This document shows, in pieces, positions 12,901-24,260 of a stretch of DNA of 64,000 bases. Numbering within the stretch: the stretch's first letter is position 1; every line of letters begins with the position of its first letter. The DNA comes from Typha latifolia. Its lineage: Eukaryota; Streptophyta; Magnoliopsida; Poales; Typhaceae. The notes beneath the pieces are model-generated. The model was not told the DNA's origin, did not search any database, and saw nothing but the letters and a program-made list of their open reading frames with translations. The translations under genes were made by a program, and so were the position numbers. The DNA is taken from positions 15,387,188 to 15,451,187 of the forward strand of contig CM034101.1 of the NCBI GenBank assembly GCA_019914945.1. The letters run 5' to 3'.

Positions 12901-14390
12901 CACTGAATAGTAATAATATATAGTTTATTTTAAAAGTATTTTAAAAAGATATTATTAAAATGAAACAGAAGTAAAAAGAATGTTATGTTTATTTTTTCAG
13001 GAATTTAGTATGATATTTAAGATATAATACAAGGGGAATATAATTAAATTAAAAATTAGGCATTAAGCCTTTGGGCTGGGCTTGAGCCTTAATTCCCGTT
13101 ACTTCGGTTCGGTGGACAATTCTGGTCCAATAAAAAGCTCTTTCCTGTGGATACATATTAATATTTCTCTAAAATTTACAATCCCAATCTAAACGGCTAT
13201 AAATTATAATAACCACATCCTTCTTCTATTTTTATTTTCCTTTGTATTTATAGCTTTAAATATAAGATTAGGTCTTGATAATAGGAGATATCACTAAATT
13301 TAGTGTTCTTATTATACCCTTAAATGTACCGTTAATGCTGCTTAATGCATTATAGAAAAATATGGATAGAGCTACGAATAAAGTTAGTTTCCCATCACTC
13401 TCTACTTATCTTTTACCTGTTGAATTAAAAGGGCAACTAATACTCCAGAATCGTAGTGCTACGGTTCTCTTGCGTTGACCGAGTCTTTTGAACCATAATC
13501 CAATGGTTTTTTTTTCCTTTCCTTTATCCCTTTTTGACCCGATCCACAGAGAATACCAGAATAAACTGCTCCAAATGCTCCATCGAACATTTCGTCTACC
13601 AATTTGTTACTCGAGAATCAAAGGAGGCTTCAAGGTAGGTAAATTAATTCTCTGGATTTAAAGCACGTTCAATCTCCCAAAGTCCAACTCCCCACCTAAT
13701 TAATCACCTCCAATTCCAAAACCAAAACCATGGGCCTGACTAAATTCCCCTGGTAAGTTGGCAAAACAAAGTAGATGAGATGATCCTCTACTGAAGAAGG
13801 CCCACCTTATCTGGGCCTTGAGAAAAATCCAACCCAGCTATCAACCAAACACTTCATTAAGCTGACCTATGTATGTTCTCTAGCTTTCATTTCATATGCA
13901 CTGGAATTTTCAACTTACAACCTACGAAAAGAAACAATCAAAGAGAGAGAGAGAGAGAGAGAGGACAAAAAGAAAATCATCTGGTTGACTTCCAAGGAGA
14001 GACTTATATACGACTGAGACCAATCAATAGTTGGAAGACTGAAGTAGACTCTTCTACATCTACCCACACTTGTGTAAAAAATTATCGTAGGAAGACCTAA
14101 TTAAAAAGAAGACAACAGCAAACAAACACCAACATCAAAGCAAATTAAGCTTCGTATCAGTATTCACTATAGATAGATAGAGAAAGAGAGAGCGAGAGGG
14201 AGATAATTTAGATGAAGATGACAACGGCAGTAGGGGGTGTACAAGAAGACGACGACAAGCATCAGAGAGGGATTTTGATGACGTGTTCATCACTCACCAA
14301 ATGAAGGCAAGCGTCTAGTCCACGTCGAATTTCTACGGATTTTGACGTCAATTTAAGAAACCGACTCGTATATTAAATATATCTATATCT

Positions 14391-14413
14391 ATATATATAT
14401 ATATATATATATA
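14391..14413. repeat. (AT)n microsatellite
   Basis: A run of AT dinucleotides immediately before the GC-rich island at 14440-14640. Confidence 0.9.
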
Positions 14414-14439
14414 CTTTACTTCCATGAGGGGTTAAACCC

Positions 14440-14640
14440 GCACAGCGAAATGTGGGGCCCAGGATGCTATTTGGCAGTAAGAGGACACGTGTTGGACTGC
14501 GAAAGCATGTGCGTCGTTGGGGTGGGCTCGGTGGGGGGAGTACGGCGGTTCTTCTAAGCCGCCGGTCACGCCGGCCGTGACAAGAGCATGTGTCGCCACG
14601 TGGCTTGGATGTGGCGGCTCTAGTGTCAATTATCAAGGTG
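14440..14640. promoter_or_regulatory. GC-rich island with two G-boxes and two short hairpins
   Basis: CACGTG occurs at 14486-14491 and 14597-14602; the second sits in GCCACGTGGC. Between them lie two adjacent inverted repeats. The first has arms CGGCGG (14543-14548) and CCGCCG (14559-14564). The second has arms GTCACG (14565-14570) and CGTGAC (14576-14581). Composition is promoter-like, but no gene is attached on either side. Confidence 0.4.
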
Positions 14641-14696
14641 GGAGTGGAACTATCTGCAAGTTAGGTTATAAATCAGTAACTTTAACAATAGTTTTT

Positions 14697-15194
14697 TAAA
14701 TATTTTGCTAGGAAATAAACAATTAAAAGATTTTAATATTTAAAGAATGCAATGATAATTATGATATTTTAAAGAATGCAATGATAATCATGATATTTAA
14801 AAAAAAATTAATAGCAGTTATACAAAAAATAATAATATAATTTTGATAAATTTCTTTGGATTTGCACAGTCTGTAATTGTCATGATGAAAATGGTAGAAT
14901 TCAAGACTTTTGGATAGAGCTTTAAATTTAAATATTTACTAGGAAATAATTATAATGATGACTCTAAAATAATTAAAATATTTTAATATTTTAAAAAATT
15001 TAATGATAATTATGATATTTAAAAGTCTTTAATTGCAGTTATATAAGAAATTATAATATAATTTTATTAAATTGTTATCCGTGACTTTCAACGTAGGAAT
15101 GGATTCTTATCCCAATTTCTTTGGGTTTGCGTATAGCTATCTTATATAAGTCTGTAGTTGTCACAACGAAGATGCTAGAATTCAAGACTTTTGC
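14697..15194. repeat. Diverged tandem duplication of a ~220-265 bp AT-rich unit
   Basis: Copy A (about 14697-14913) and copy B (about 14929-15194) share in order: an ATATTT(T/A)(G/C)(C/T)TAGGAAATAA start, AATGATAATTATGATAT, a GCAGTTATA segment, TTCTTTGG(A/G)TTTGC, GTCTGTA(A/G)TTGTCA and GAATTCAAGACTTTTG. Copy B carries about 50 extra bases. Neither is coding. Confidence 0.75.
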
Positions 15195-18100
15195 ATATAT
15201 GCTAACATCTTCGTTTTGCTTGGATTATAGCAATATAATGATCTCATCAATACCAACTATTTATTGTTGTCGCATAGATGGTTGGTACATCCCCGAGATA
15301 AGAGGCCGTGAGATTAAACCTAGGTGTGGGTTATGAAAAAATTGGCTACTTGGCTTAGCCCTTGCAGCTCGATAGTGTGACGATTTGAAGACCAGATTAA
15401 TAGCAATTTGCTGAGAGGTTTAGAAAAGGGTAATTATGTTCAATGATTAACTCTTATGTGGCTAGATTATTTGGATATTTAGCTAGATTTTTGCAACAAC
15501 AACAAAAAAAAAAAACTCATCAAAGTCCTTCCATGGAGGAAATTTTAAGAAATAAAACCCCAAAAAAGTCTAATAGAAAGCTCTTGATTCGCAAACTGCC
15601 AAATTACCGCTGGAAGTCCTCCAATTATTTACACACATGAGAGGAATAACATAAGCTATGACTACTTTTATGCAATCTAATAAAGTGCAGTGCTTCAAAA
15701 CTTCCTATTTATCCTCAAGGTATATTATGGATTCTCACCTGATTTCGACTCGTTCACACTTGCAAAAGGGGAAACTTCGTGGTCGTTCTTGCACATTCCA
15801 CTGAAGAAATTCCTTTGGCCATAAACCTAAAACATGCAAGAAAAGTCCTGGATATCTTCTTTTTCTTATTCTCATATTCCCCCTAACAATGGGCCAGGGG
15901 TGGCTTGAAAAGTGGCCTAATCTGCAAGACGACATAATAGTTCTGTGGATGTTGATACTGGAGAAAAACTCATCCATCTCTCTCTCTCCTTTATTTTGTT
16001 TGAATGTGAGACCCATAAGGGTTTCTGTTCATGCTCTACCAAAACTTCATCACTTAATCTTCTCGTCTCAAAGTCGTCTTAATTTGTCCATACTTAAACA
16101 TGATTCCCTACTTTGTCCTTTGCATTTGTGGCCCAAATCAATGATTTAAGTGGTGGACATTTTTGTCAAAGTCTTGTAGTGTGATTTGAAAATAGATAAT
16201 CTTTTATTATGAGCTATCATCACTTTTTAGATACATTAAATGGAATGCATGTGATTATTACATCGCTTAGGGATAATAATTAACCATGGACTAAGCTTAG
16301 CAAACATACAATTAATCCTATTGGGATGACAAGATCCAGATCGATAACCAACAAAAATTTCTCAAAGTTTGTTTCCAATAATTTAGCTTAAACAGTAGGC
16401 AAAAATAATTATAAGCATCACATCACACCTCTCACTCAACCCCCCTTGCTATTTTTCATACAATAAATAGGATGTTAGGAAGCATGAAGGTGACAGATTC
16501 ATTAATGTGCAAATGTTTCGAAAATTCCAACTCATGTCAAGCGAGGACTCTCTATAAACTTCCAAATCTCTTGTTACTATGCCTAAATGTATTGTTTCAA
16601 ATGCCAAAAGGACATGGTCTGAAAGTTGTACGGGTAGAGGAAACAACAATGAAGCACCTGCTGCTGCAATGCAGCATTTAATGGCTAATAAATATTACTA
16701 TAGTTATCCTAATTTTTTATATTATTATAAGAGACTTTATTATATTATATAATCTGTAATAATTTTACTTAATACTATGTAAAGTTGAAATTGGCACTTT
16801 GATAGTTAATTAAAATAACATTTTTCTAAAAGTAAAATAGTAATGAATAAATATAAGTAATAGTAGATAGAAGAGAAGAAGAGACAGAAGTCATCTAATA
16901 TGTTATCCACATAAAATTTTTTAAATGTCATAGATTCTAAGTCTTATTACCCTGCTCTTGTTTTATAACTAGTAGTATTACAGTATTAGGGCTGCATATA
17001 AAGAGACCTGAATCTTAATGAAATATAAGCTTAACTTATGGAAAATGTGCATACATGCCATCTTGGATTATTTAATTAACGTTGCAACTATTAGGATTAA
17101 AATTTTGGAAGTGTTAAATAAATGTATTATATCTATTATCTAACTATTTAAGTTTTAGAGCAGTTGATGAATTAACATACTGTCAGAGTGAAATTTTTGA
17201 AAAATATAAACTTAAAATCTCATTTAGCCCTAATTAAAATTTATTTTTTATTTTTATTTTTATGAGATATAAGAGTTGTTCGCCATGCACACCTAGATTA
17301 AACTTATCCAATCTAATTAGTGTCTTAAAAAATAACAAAATATTAATTTTCCTCGCTACTCAATAACTAACTAGGCCTTATTCCATCCCCTTTTTGAAAC
17401 TTGTTATTGAACCAAATTTTAATTTAATAATATTTAAAGTCTTAATTGCCGTGAGATTAAGAGAAAATGGTAATCCGGAAAGAACTTGGGGCTAGATGAA
17501 ACACTGGCAGGTTCAAGCAAGACAGCCTAAAAGGCAATCTCTTTTGAAGATATCTAAGAAACGCTTTATTCTAGTTTGGAAATGGGTCCACTATTCTAAG
17601 ATCCGGTCTGATAGGTTTCCTATCCGGATTTTCTCGAATATCGACTTTGATTTATCCATCTACTTCTATCTATATCCGGATGAACTTATTCTGATATAGG
17701 TTAGGAAGGTATGCAATTTTATGATAGACTTTTCTTATATACTCACTATTTAAGTAATTATGAGGTGGTAATTAGAATAACAATGGAATGTTAGATGAAA
17801 ATTATAGACGAAAAAGATTAGATCACAAATAGCTCAAACACAAAGTGTTGATCATAAAACCATTAAATATAGAGTTATTATTTAAAATAATTCTAACTTT
17901 TTTTTATAAAAAAAACATATGATTTTGAGAGATTTATTAAAATAAGGATTTATCATTCTACACCTTCCATTTAATTTTAATTTTCTTTGTTATCGTCGCT
18001 TTCTATTGTTTCCATTCTTACCCCTTCACTCTAAAAACTCTAGCTTAACATATGCCTTAGCTCGGCTTGTGCCACCATTTGAATGATTCGGTATGGGGTA

Positions 18101-18600
18101 AAGCAATTTGATGAGGGCTCCTCACTTGGCCTCCTCCCAACTCTTGCCATGGTAGTCGATGACTACCGTTGGTTGTTCGGCCAGTTTGGTGGGTTGAGGA
18201 GTAAGATTGATTGGGATTTTTATAACTCGTGCCTTAGCATTTGTGCTCCTCCCTCAAATCTTTTTCGTGATTTATGAGGTTGTAACTTTGACTGCCTGAG
18301 TCACAATACTCATACGATGACTTTAAGCTGCATAAGAATTCATCTAGAGCTGTATTTCCTTCATTGTTGTTATTTAGTTGGTGTCTTCTTGCTTGATAAT
18401 TTACTTTTTATCAATGGTTATAGGCTTTCGAGAATTGTTAATACCGTTAGAAAAATTGGGGAAGTCAACTTATGTGGCAGTCATACTAGACGAAATTAAT
18501 TCAAAATAATCTCGTAACATTTATATTTATACGACTCTTTAATTAAATTAAGATAAAAAATTATATATTAATATAATTTAATTTTCTTATAATATTAATA
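15195..18600. other. Gene-poor region
   Basis: No gene, RNA or intact mobile element recognised. Open frames up to about 93 codons (for example 15735-16016 minus and 18083-18277 plus) lack recognisable domains and clear splice context. Confidence 0.65.
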
Positions 18601-18614
18601 TAAAAAAGACTTAA

Positions 18615-18970
18615 TCATCTTCCTCCTCTTCACCATCGTCGACCGCCAAGGCGCTGCGATAATTGCGGCGCTAACCGACAAGGAGGCAGCCATTGGCTTG
18701 CATCTACATTATGGTAATGTCGGTGAGGTTGCCGGCTCCTGCGCTAATCACACATGCCCCAAACAGGGACCTTGTGATGGAGGGGGAGGGAGAAATCATT
18801 GCCAGTCGGGGACCAACGCCTCTTGAGGATGTCGTAAAGGCTGATAGGGGTGGAGGAGAAGAGGGCCTGCCGGAGTATGGTGGTAGAGATGCTAGAAAAG
18901 AGGGCGACAGAGGCCTTTGATGCAAAGGATTTGGATGTCGATGACGATGGGGTTGGGTTTGGGGACCAAA
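18615..18970 (-). pseudogene. Mitochondrial dicarboxylate carrier (DIC/UCP5-like) pseudogene fragment
   Basis: The minus strand carries parts of a mitochondrial carrier in three registers. About 18965-18915 reads NPIVIDIQILCIKG, corresponding to the family's GPIAVGV region. 18911-18768 reads SVALFSSISTTILRQALFSS, then LYDILKRRWSP and LPLHHKV, matching the family's ALFSG-SAT-LRQ-LYS-T-GLYD-LK block. About 18755-18640 reads NLTDITIM, stop, MQANG, then stop and RRNYRSA, matching its NPADVAMVRMQADG and QRRNY segments. Two in-frame stops and at least one frameshift disable it, and the N- and C-terminal thirds are missing. Plant DIC genes are often intronless, so retrocopy versus segmental origin is unresolved. 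Family assignment is from memory of the carrier signature. Confidence 0.8.
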
Positions 18971-19584
18971 GGGAGGGTTGTGATGGGGAAGGGGTATCGT
19001 GGAGTGGAAGGCAAGAGCGAGGTGGATCCTTGCGGTGGCGATGGTGATGGAGAACGCAATGAAGTCTAATTAGTGGGTGGAGTCCTTTGAGACCCTTCTT
19101 TCTTAATTTCTCCAAACTTGTTGGAAATACTTCGGGGGCTAGCTGCTTGTGCGGACTCCTCGCAACGGTGCCGGGCATGATGGTGCTAAACGTAAGGCTG
19201 GGTGACGAGGAGAATTGATGAGGCTATTTAGGTACTTTTACAAATTAATATCTTTTGCTAATTAAATTGATGACCTTGTTCACTTGTTAGGGGTATAGTT
19301 AGTCATTATGCGAATTCCGTCGCCGCCGTTACCCGTTTTACTTTACGCCGAGTGCATTGTAAAAGTTTAAAAATCGAGTATAATTAAGCGGGTGACGACG
19401 AAGTAATTAACCTTATTATATATTGTCCCTTTTTTAAAAAAATAATCCTACTTTCTCTCTCCTCCACATGTCACAATCGGCAGCCCACCCCGATTTCTTC
19501 TACGCACTAAGAGTGGGCCACCACAAGCGTGACTTCCCTCAAGCTTTTGTCGGGGGCCCCATATGCTGGCCACCATTCTGGATA

Positions 19585-19611
19585 CACGTGCCACGTCCTC
19601 CTCCACACGTG
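19585..19611 (+). promoter_or_regulatory. ACGT-element (ABRE/G-box) cluster upstream of the Dof gene
   Basis: CACGTG at 19585-19590, CACGTC at 19592-19597 and CACGTG at 19606-19611, about 600 bp before the Dof start codon. A CCAAT motif follows near 19692. Such clusters bind bZIP and bHLH factors; responsiveness here is inferred. Confidence 0.5.
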
Positions 19612-19734
19612 TCGGTTCGCTTACCCCCACCGTAAACCAACCCTGTGGTTGACTCACACACTGTTCCAGCGCTCACCAACAGGTAGCAATGACCAATCAA
19701 GAGAGACACACGCAAATCATACTATTTTCAACAA

Positions 19735-19742
<8 letters not shown>

Positions 19743-19765
<23 letters not shown>

Positions 19766-19787
19766 TATAATTGGGAGTATAAAAATG
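19743..19787 (+). promoter_or_regulatory. (AT)n run and possible TATA box of the Dof gene
   Basis: An (AT)n run at 19743-19769 is followed by GTATAAAAATG near 19777-19787, a candidate TATA box. It would give a leader of roughly 370 nt that includes the CT tract at 19976-19999 and a (TCC)n stretch near 20078-20100. Confidence 0.4.
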
Positions 19788-19975
19788 TGAGGGTCTTTTT
19801 TGCAAATACCCACCTGCATTCTATATTTCTTTCTCCTTCTTGCAGAACACACCCTCAGCTTGACATGGCAATTCGCAGATGTGCTAATTGAGGGAGGTGT
19901 TTGCAATAAGACTAAAGTATAGAGGGTAATGTGTAAAGAAATAAAATAAAATAGATTAGCGAATCCACTATCAAC

Positions 19976-19999
19976 CTCTCTCTCTCTCTCTCTCTCTCT
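19976..19999. repeat. (CT)n microsatellite in the Dof leader
   Basis: About 12 CT units upstream of the Dof start codon, a GAGA-type tract. Confidence 0.9.
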
Positions 20000-20183
20000 G
20001 AGATATGAGATGAGAGGCAATACCCACATCATGATTCCACTAACCCCAGCCTTGGACATTCTTCTCTTGCTGGCTTCCTCCTCCTCCTCCTCCTCCTCTT
20101 CTTCTTCTTAAAAAGATTGCTCTCTTCTTCTAGGTCAGGAGAGGGGCGATTTGACACGCAAGTACTACCTGCAAGAGCTTTGC

Positions 20184-20571
20184 ATGGATACAGCCCAGTG
20201 GGCTCAGGTAAATCTAGCATCTATGTCTTGGATCTTGCTGTGGGTATGATTTGTTTCTGGGTTATTTCTTGGGTAGTTCCTTGTTCTTGGTGCTTTAATT
20301 CTGTGTGGATTTTTTTGGAGATGATTGTTTTGATTGCACTGGGTTTTGTGGAATTGATGAATTTGATGTGGAATTTTTTGTTTTGGTTTGGTGTATGTGA
20401 GAGGGTGTGCCTGCCTTTTAAGAGAGGGAGAGAACTCTCTCTCATCAGACCAGTGTATCATCTCTTTCCTCACACCTTTCTTTCCTTTGGCTTTAAGCCT
20501 TTAATTCCTGTCACCTCCTCCTTTTAATCTTCTTGAAAGCAGCACACCACTTTCTTCTCCCTACCTTTTAC

Positions 20572-20602
<31 letters not shown>

Positions 20603-21996
20603 CCCCATTCCTTTTAGCTTATGTAATAAAGCAGTGGCATGAAAAGGCTAGATTTGTTCTTGTGATGTACAATCTACATACAAACTTCAAAGTGTGTGTG
20701 TTTGTGTCTTTGTGGGTTCTCTTTCATCTTTTGTTAGCTGTTTCCCAATCTCCTCCTTTTTCCCTCTTTGATCCTTTCTTTTGTATGCTTTTCTTTTGTT
20801 TTCTTCTTGTTCATATAGATGCTCCATATATATATATATCTACATATTAATGTTTGATATACTACTACTACCACATCCTCTTTGCTAATACTCCTCCCTC
20901 CCTCCCTCCCTCCCTCCCTCTCTCTCCTTTGTTCCTATGGGGATGATCTGGCTTCCTTTAGGAGATAGGGCTAATGAAGCCCATAGAGGAGATGATGAGC
21001 TCAGCCAACAGCAACAGCAACAACATCATCATCCTCAACAACAACAACAACAACAACAACACAAGCAGCACCACATGCACCACCACAACCAGGCCTCAGC
21101 TAATGGAGAGGAGGAGTAGACCTCAAAAGGATCAGCCCCTCAATTGCCCTAGGTGCAACTCCACCAACACCAAGTTCTGCTACTATAACAACTACAGCCT
21201 CACCCAGCCAAGATACTTCTGCAAGACTTGTAGGAGGTATTGGACTGAGGGTGGATCGCTTAGGAATGTGCCAGTTGGTGGTGGATCAAGGAAGAACAAG
21301 AGGTCGTCCACCTCCATCACAACCACCTCCACCTCCACATCCCTTGTTTCTACCTCTCTCGCCCCTCCAGCTTCCTCAAACATCACTACATCAACCTCCG
21401 CAATCTGCACCACCTCAGGGAAGCTCCCTCCACCCCTCACCTTGCAACACATCTCCCTCTCCTCCTCTTCTCAGAACCCAAAATTCCACGAGGGTCAGGA
21501 CCTCAACCTTGCTTTCCCACACCATAGCTTGCCTGAGTTCAATGATCACTTCCCAAACTTGGAGAGCAGCAGTGCTTGCAACACCACTGCAGCCAATGAG
21601 AACAACAACACCACTAACAACAGTAACAGTGGTAGCAATCCATGCACTGGTATTGGTGCCCTTTCTGCTATGGAGCTGCTTAGGAGTGGGATGAGTGGCA
21701 GAGGACTGGGGCCCTTCTTGCCTATGCCGATACCAGAGTACCCAACTGGGTTTGGTTTACAAGAGTTCAGGCCTCCTACACTTAGTTTTCCTCTCGATGG
21801 AATTGGTGGTGGTGGAGGGGCTGGAAATGGTTATGGAAGCTTGCAAGGGGTGCAGGAGAATAGAATACTTTTGCCATTTGAGGACTTGAAGCCAGTAGTA
21901 CCTCCAACAACTGCTGCGTTTGATCAGAATAGGGGGCAAGGTGGGGATCCTCCTGGGTTTTGGAATGGCATGATAGGTGGAGGAGGAGCATGGTAG
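20184..21996 (+). CDS. Dof zinc-finger transcription factor (DOF4.6-like)
   Basis: Two exons: a 24-nt first coding exon 20184-20207 (MDTAQWAQ, donor CAG|GTAAAT) and 20962-21996 after a 754-nt intron with acceptor CCTTTAG. The joined start, MDTAQWAQ then [12 protein letters not shown], matches the DOF4.6-type N-terminus, which supports the tiny exon over an in-exon start at 20974. The protein is about 352 residues. A low-complexity Ser/Asn/Thr stretch precedes the Dof domain (about residues 68-122), a C-X2-C-X21-C-X2-C zinc finger with Cys at about 70, 73, 95 and 98 ([26 protein letters not shown]). A basic GGGSRKNKR tail follows. Later family motifs include [10 protein letters not shown] and [11 protein letters not shown], and the protein ends [12 protein letters not shown]. 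It is a nuclear factor of a family that binds AAAG-core sites; its target genes are unknown. Confidence 0.95.
20577..20603. repeat. (CT)n microsatellite in the Dof intron
   Basis: About 13 CT units inside the single intron of the Dof gene. Confidence 0.9.
20893..20926. repeat. (CCTC)n tract before the Dof exon 2 acceptor
   Basis: Seven to eight CCTC units running into CTCTCT, 35 nt upstream of the exon 2 acceptor. It extends the polypyrimidine region of that splice site. Confidence 0.85.
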
Positions 21997-24223
21997 AATA
22001 CTTGAGAAAAGAGGAAGAGTGATGTTACTTCTTTATTTTTATCTCTTTTGGTGTTCTTATGGTGGTGGTGGTGGTGGTGATCAATGACTTTGTTTGGAGT
22101 TTGTTCAGGACTAACAGCAGACAGAGAGGGGTGATTACATGGAGTTCTACCTGATTCTTACTTTCTTCTTTTTAGTTTCTCATATTCTCTTCTTCATACT
22201 TCACTGTGGGCATGTGAAGCTTATTTTTAGGATGGCTTCAAGAGGGTGTCTTTTACAAGGTGGATCTTGGATGTGTGGTGAAAGAAACAGCAGAGAGGCC
22301 TAGATTTTTTTTTTTTTGGTGTGGTTTTTCCCCCCTTATTTTCGTTTTATTTCTAATTTTCCTTTGCAGGGATAACATGGGAGAAGATAACCATACTTCT
22401 TATAGGTATTGCACCATTCACATTTGATCATAACAAGAAGAGAGAAAGGGAAAGAAGGATGGGCTCTCCCATGTATCTTATGTGTTTTGGAAAAATAATA
22501 ATCTGGTATTGTGTATCTTAAAAACTGTGGGACTTTCAAAGATTTGGCGTGCTCAAACTAAAGTAGAAAAAAGGAAAGTAACCATGTCCTATTTGTTTAT
22601 TTATATCATCAAAACAAGAGGTTTGAATGTAATATGTATTATTATTATATCAGTGTCTTCTCTCTCTCTTTCTCTTTATCTTTTGGCTTTTCATATGTCA
22701 TCTATCTCTCACTCCTTCTGTAGCAGGTCTGAGACGTCCTGTCTCATCATCCCAACCAAGATTCTCCCAGCCATGAAAGCATAGAGAGGAGCAGAGAAGA
22801 GAATAAGTAGGTATGACAACAACGACAACACTCATTCCCAAAGGCTGCTTCCCTCCTCCCTCACATGCCCATTTATTTTATCTCAAGTGTTAGGCCATCT
22901 GGAAGCGGTAGTAACGCATAGCAAATTGTAGTATTATAATTGAAAGGTACATCCCCCACTCCTCACCCCCATCATGCCCTTTCTTTTTTTTCCTCATGGA
23001 GTCATGGGTTTTGATATAGATATATAGAACAAAACAAGCAGGGTGGAAGAAGAAGAAAGATGGATGACAATTACACCCCACCACTGTACCCACACTATTT
23101 TGAAAGGGCAGTCAATTGGAGAGCCAGTTCACCTGCCCAACGAAAAGTTTCTTCTTCTTTTTTTACCTAATGTTTCCCGTGCCCACTCATATATCAAACC
23201 CATGTATGATTACTTCCTCCCATGTCTTTGTTTCTTTTTCTCTTTTAATTAATGAACTGGCATGCCACTTCCCCTTCCCCATGCATTCATCTCTCTTTTA
23301 GGGTCCCACAGAAACATTCCCCTAGGGATGGGGGATGGGGGATGAGGAATTATTCCCCCCCCCACATTGTTGATGGTGGCACTAATAAATTACTTCATTA
23401 TCGCCTATTTTAATGCGTGCTGTTAAGGAATGCGTACTACTTTATTGATATACATCCTAAATCCCAAATTTTTAAAAGATTGTTAGATTTCTCTTATCTA
23501 TCTATCTATCTAGCGTGATGCTTGGTGTACTTTATTTGTAGGGCTCCCTCTCTTTAATATCTATACATTATTTTTTAGTAAAAAAGAAGATATTGTGGCC
23601 TTCTTATTAGTTCTTCCACATGAATTCTCTTTATATGAATTCTCCTTTTCTCGTATTCCTAGGAGAATGGGTGCAAAAACAAATGGTCGCAGAGCAGGAT
23701 AACTTAGCCGCTGTGCTCGTAGATAAAGATACAGTGGATCTTTCTTTTTTCTTTTCTTTTTTTTACTTCGCATGCAACATAGTAATTGTGTGTCATTTAT
23801 AGCTCTCGACTTGATTATTAGCTAACAGTTCCTAGTCGTTTGTCCTCGTCCCCTTATATCTTTATGCCATAGCTCAAGTTGATGTCATTTATTACTTGCT
23901 CTCAGTTGTTTGGCATTTCTTTTTGGCTCTCTCTCGCACAGTAGTTGGTTGTAGCAATGCGGAATGTAGGCATAATTCCTAGCTTCATGATTATGCTACT
24001 TTGAAGTACAAAATTATGAATTTAGAAGGTGAAAGTTAACTATGATCGTTAGATTCTTACGAGTGTAAACAAAATATCGTCGAGTTTCTCTCCCAACCGA
24101 AGAAGCGTCATTAGTCGCTAGAGATATCAAAAAAACAAGGATGAGGTACGGATGCAAGAATCTATTCGTTTGGCCTGTTTCAGCAGAACCATTTCACGAG
24201 ACGATGGCGCACAGAATTCGATG

Positions 24224-24260
<37 letters not shown>

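Larger units (their letters stand above)
8051..14430. other. Gene-poor AT-rich region
   Basis: No gene recognised. It contains AT-rich transposon-derived DNA (for example 12530-12790), a GC-rich promoter-like island at about 9470-9970, and (GA)n tracts at 12365-12385 and 13942-13963. The longest open frames are under 90 codons and resemble nothing known. Confidence 0.7.

Noticed and set aside
13540..13660. Exon-like segment ending GGCTTCAAG|GTAGGT
   Set aside because: Open frame of about 25 codons with a good donor, but no partner exon or family similarity.
16449..16681. Overlapping frames on both strands
   Set aside because: No similarity to known proteins; likely chance.
20937..21119. Frame beginning MGMIWLPLG over the Dof 5' end
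   Set aside because: Different frame from the zinc finger; its Gln/His-rich translation is a by-product of the CAA repeat, and the true start is the exon at 20184.
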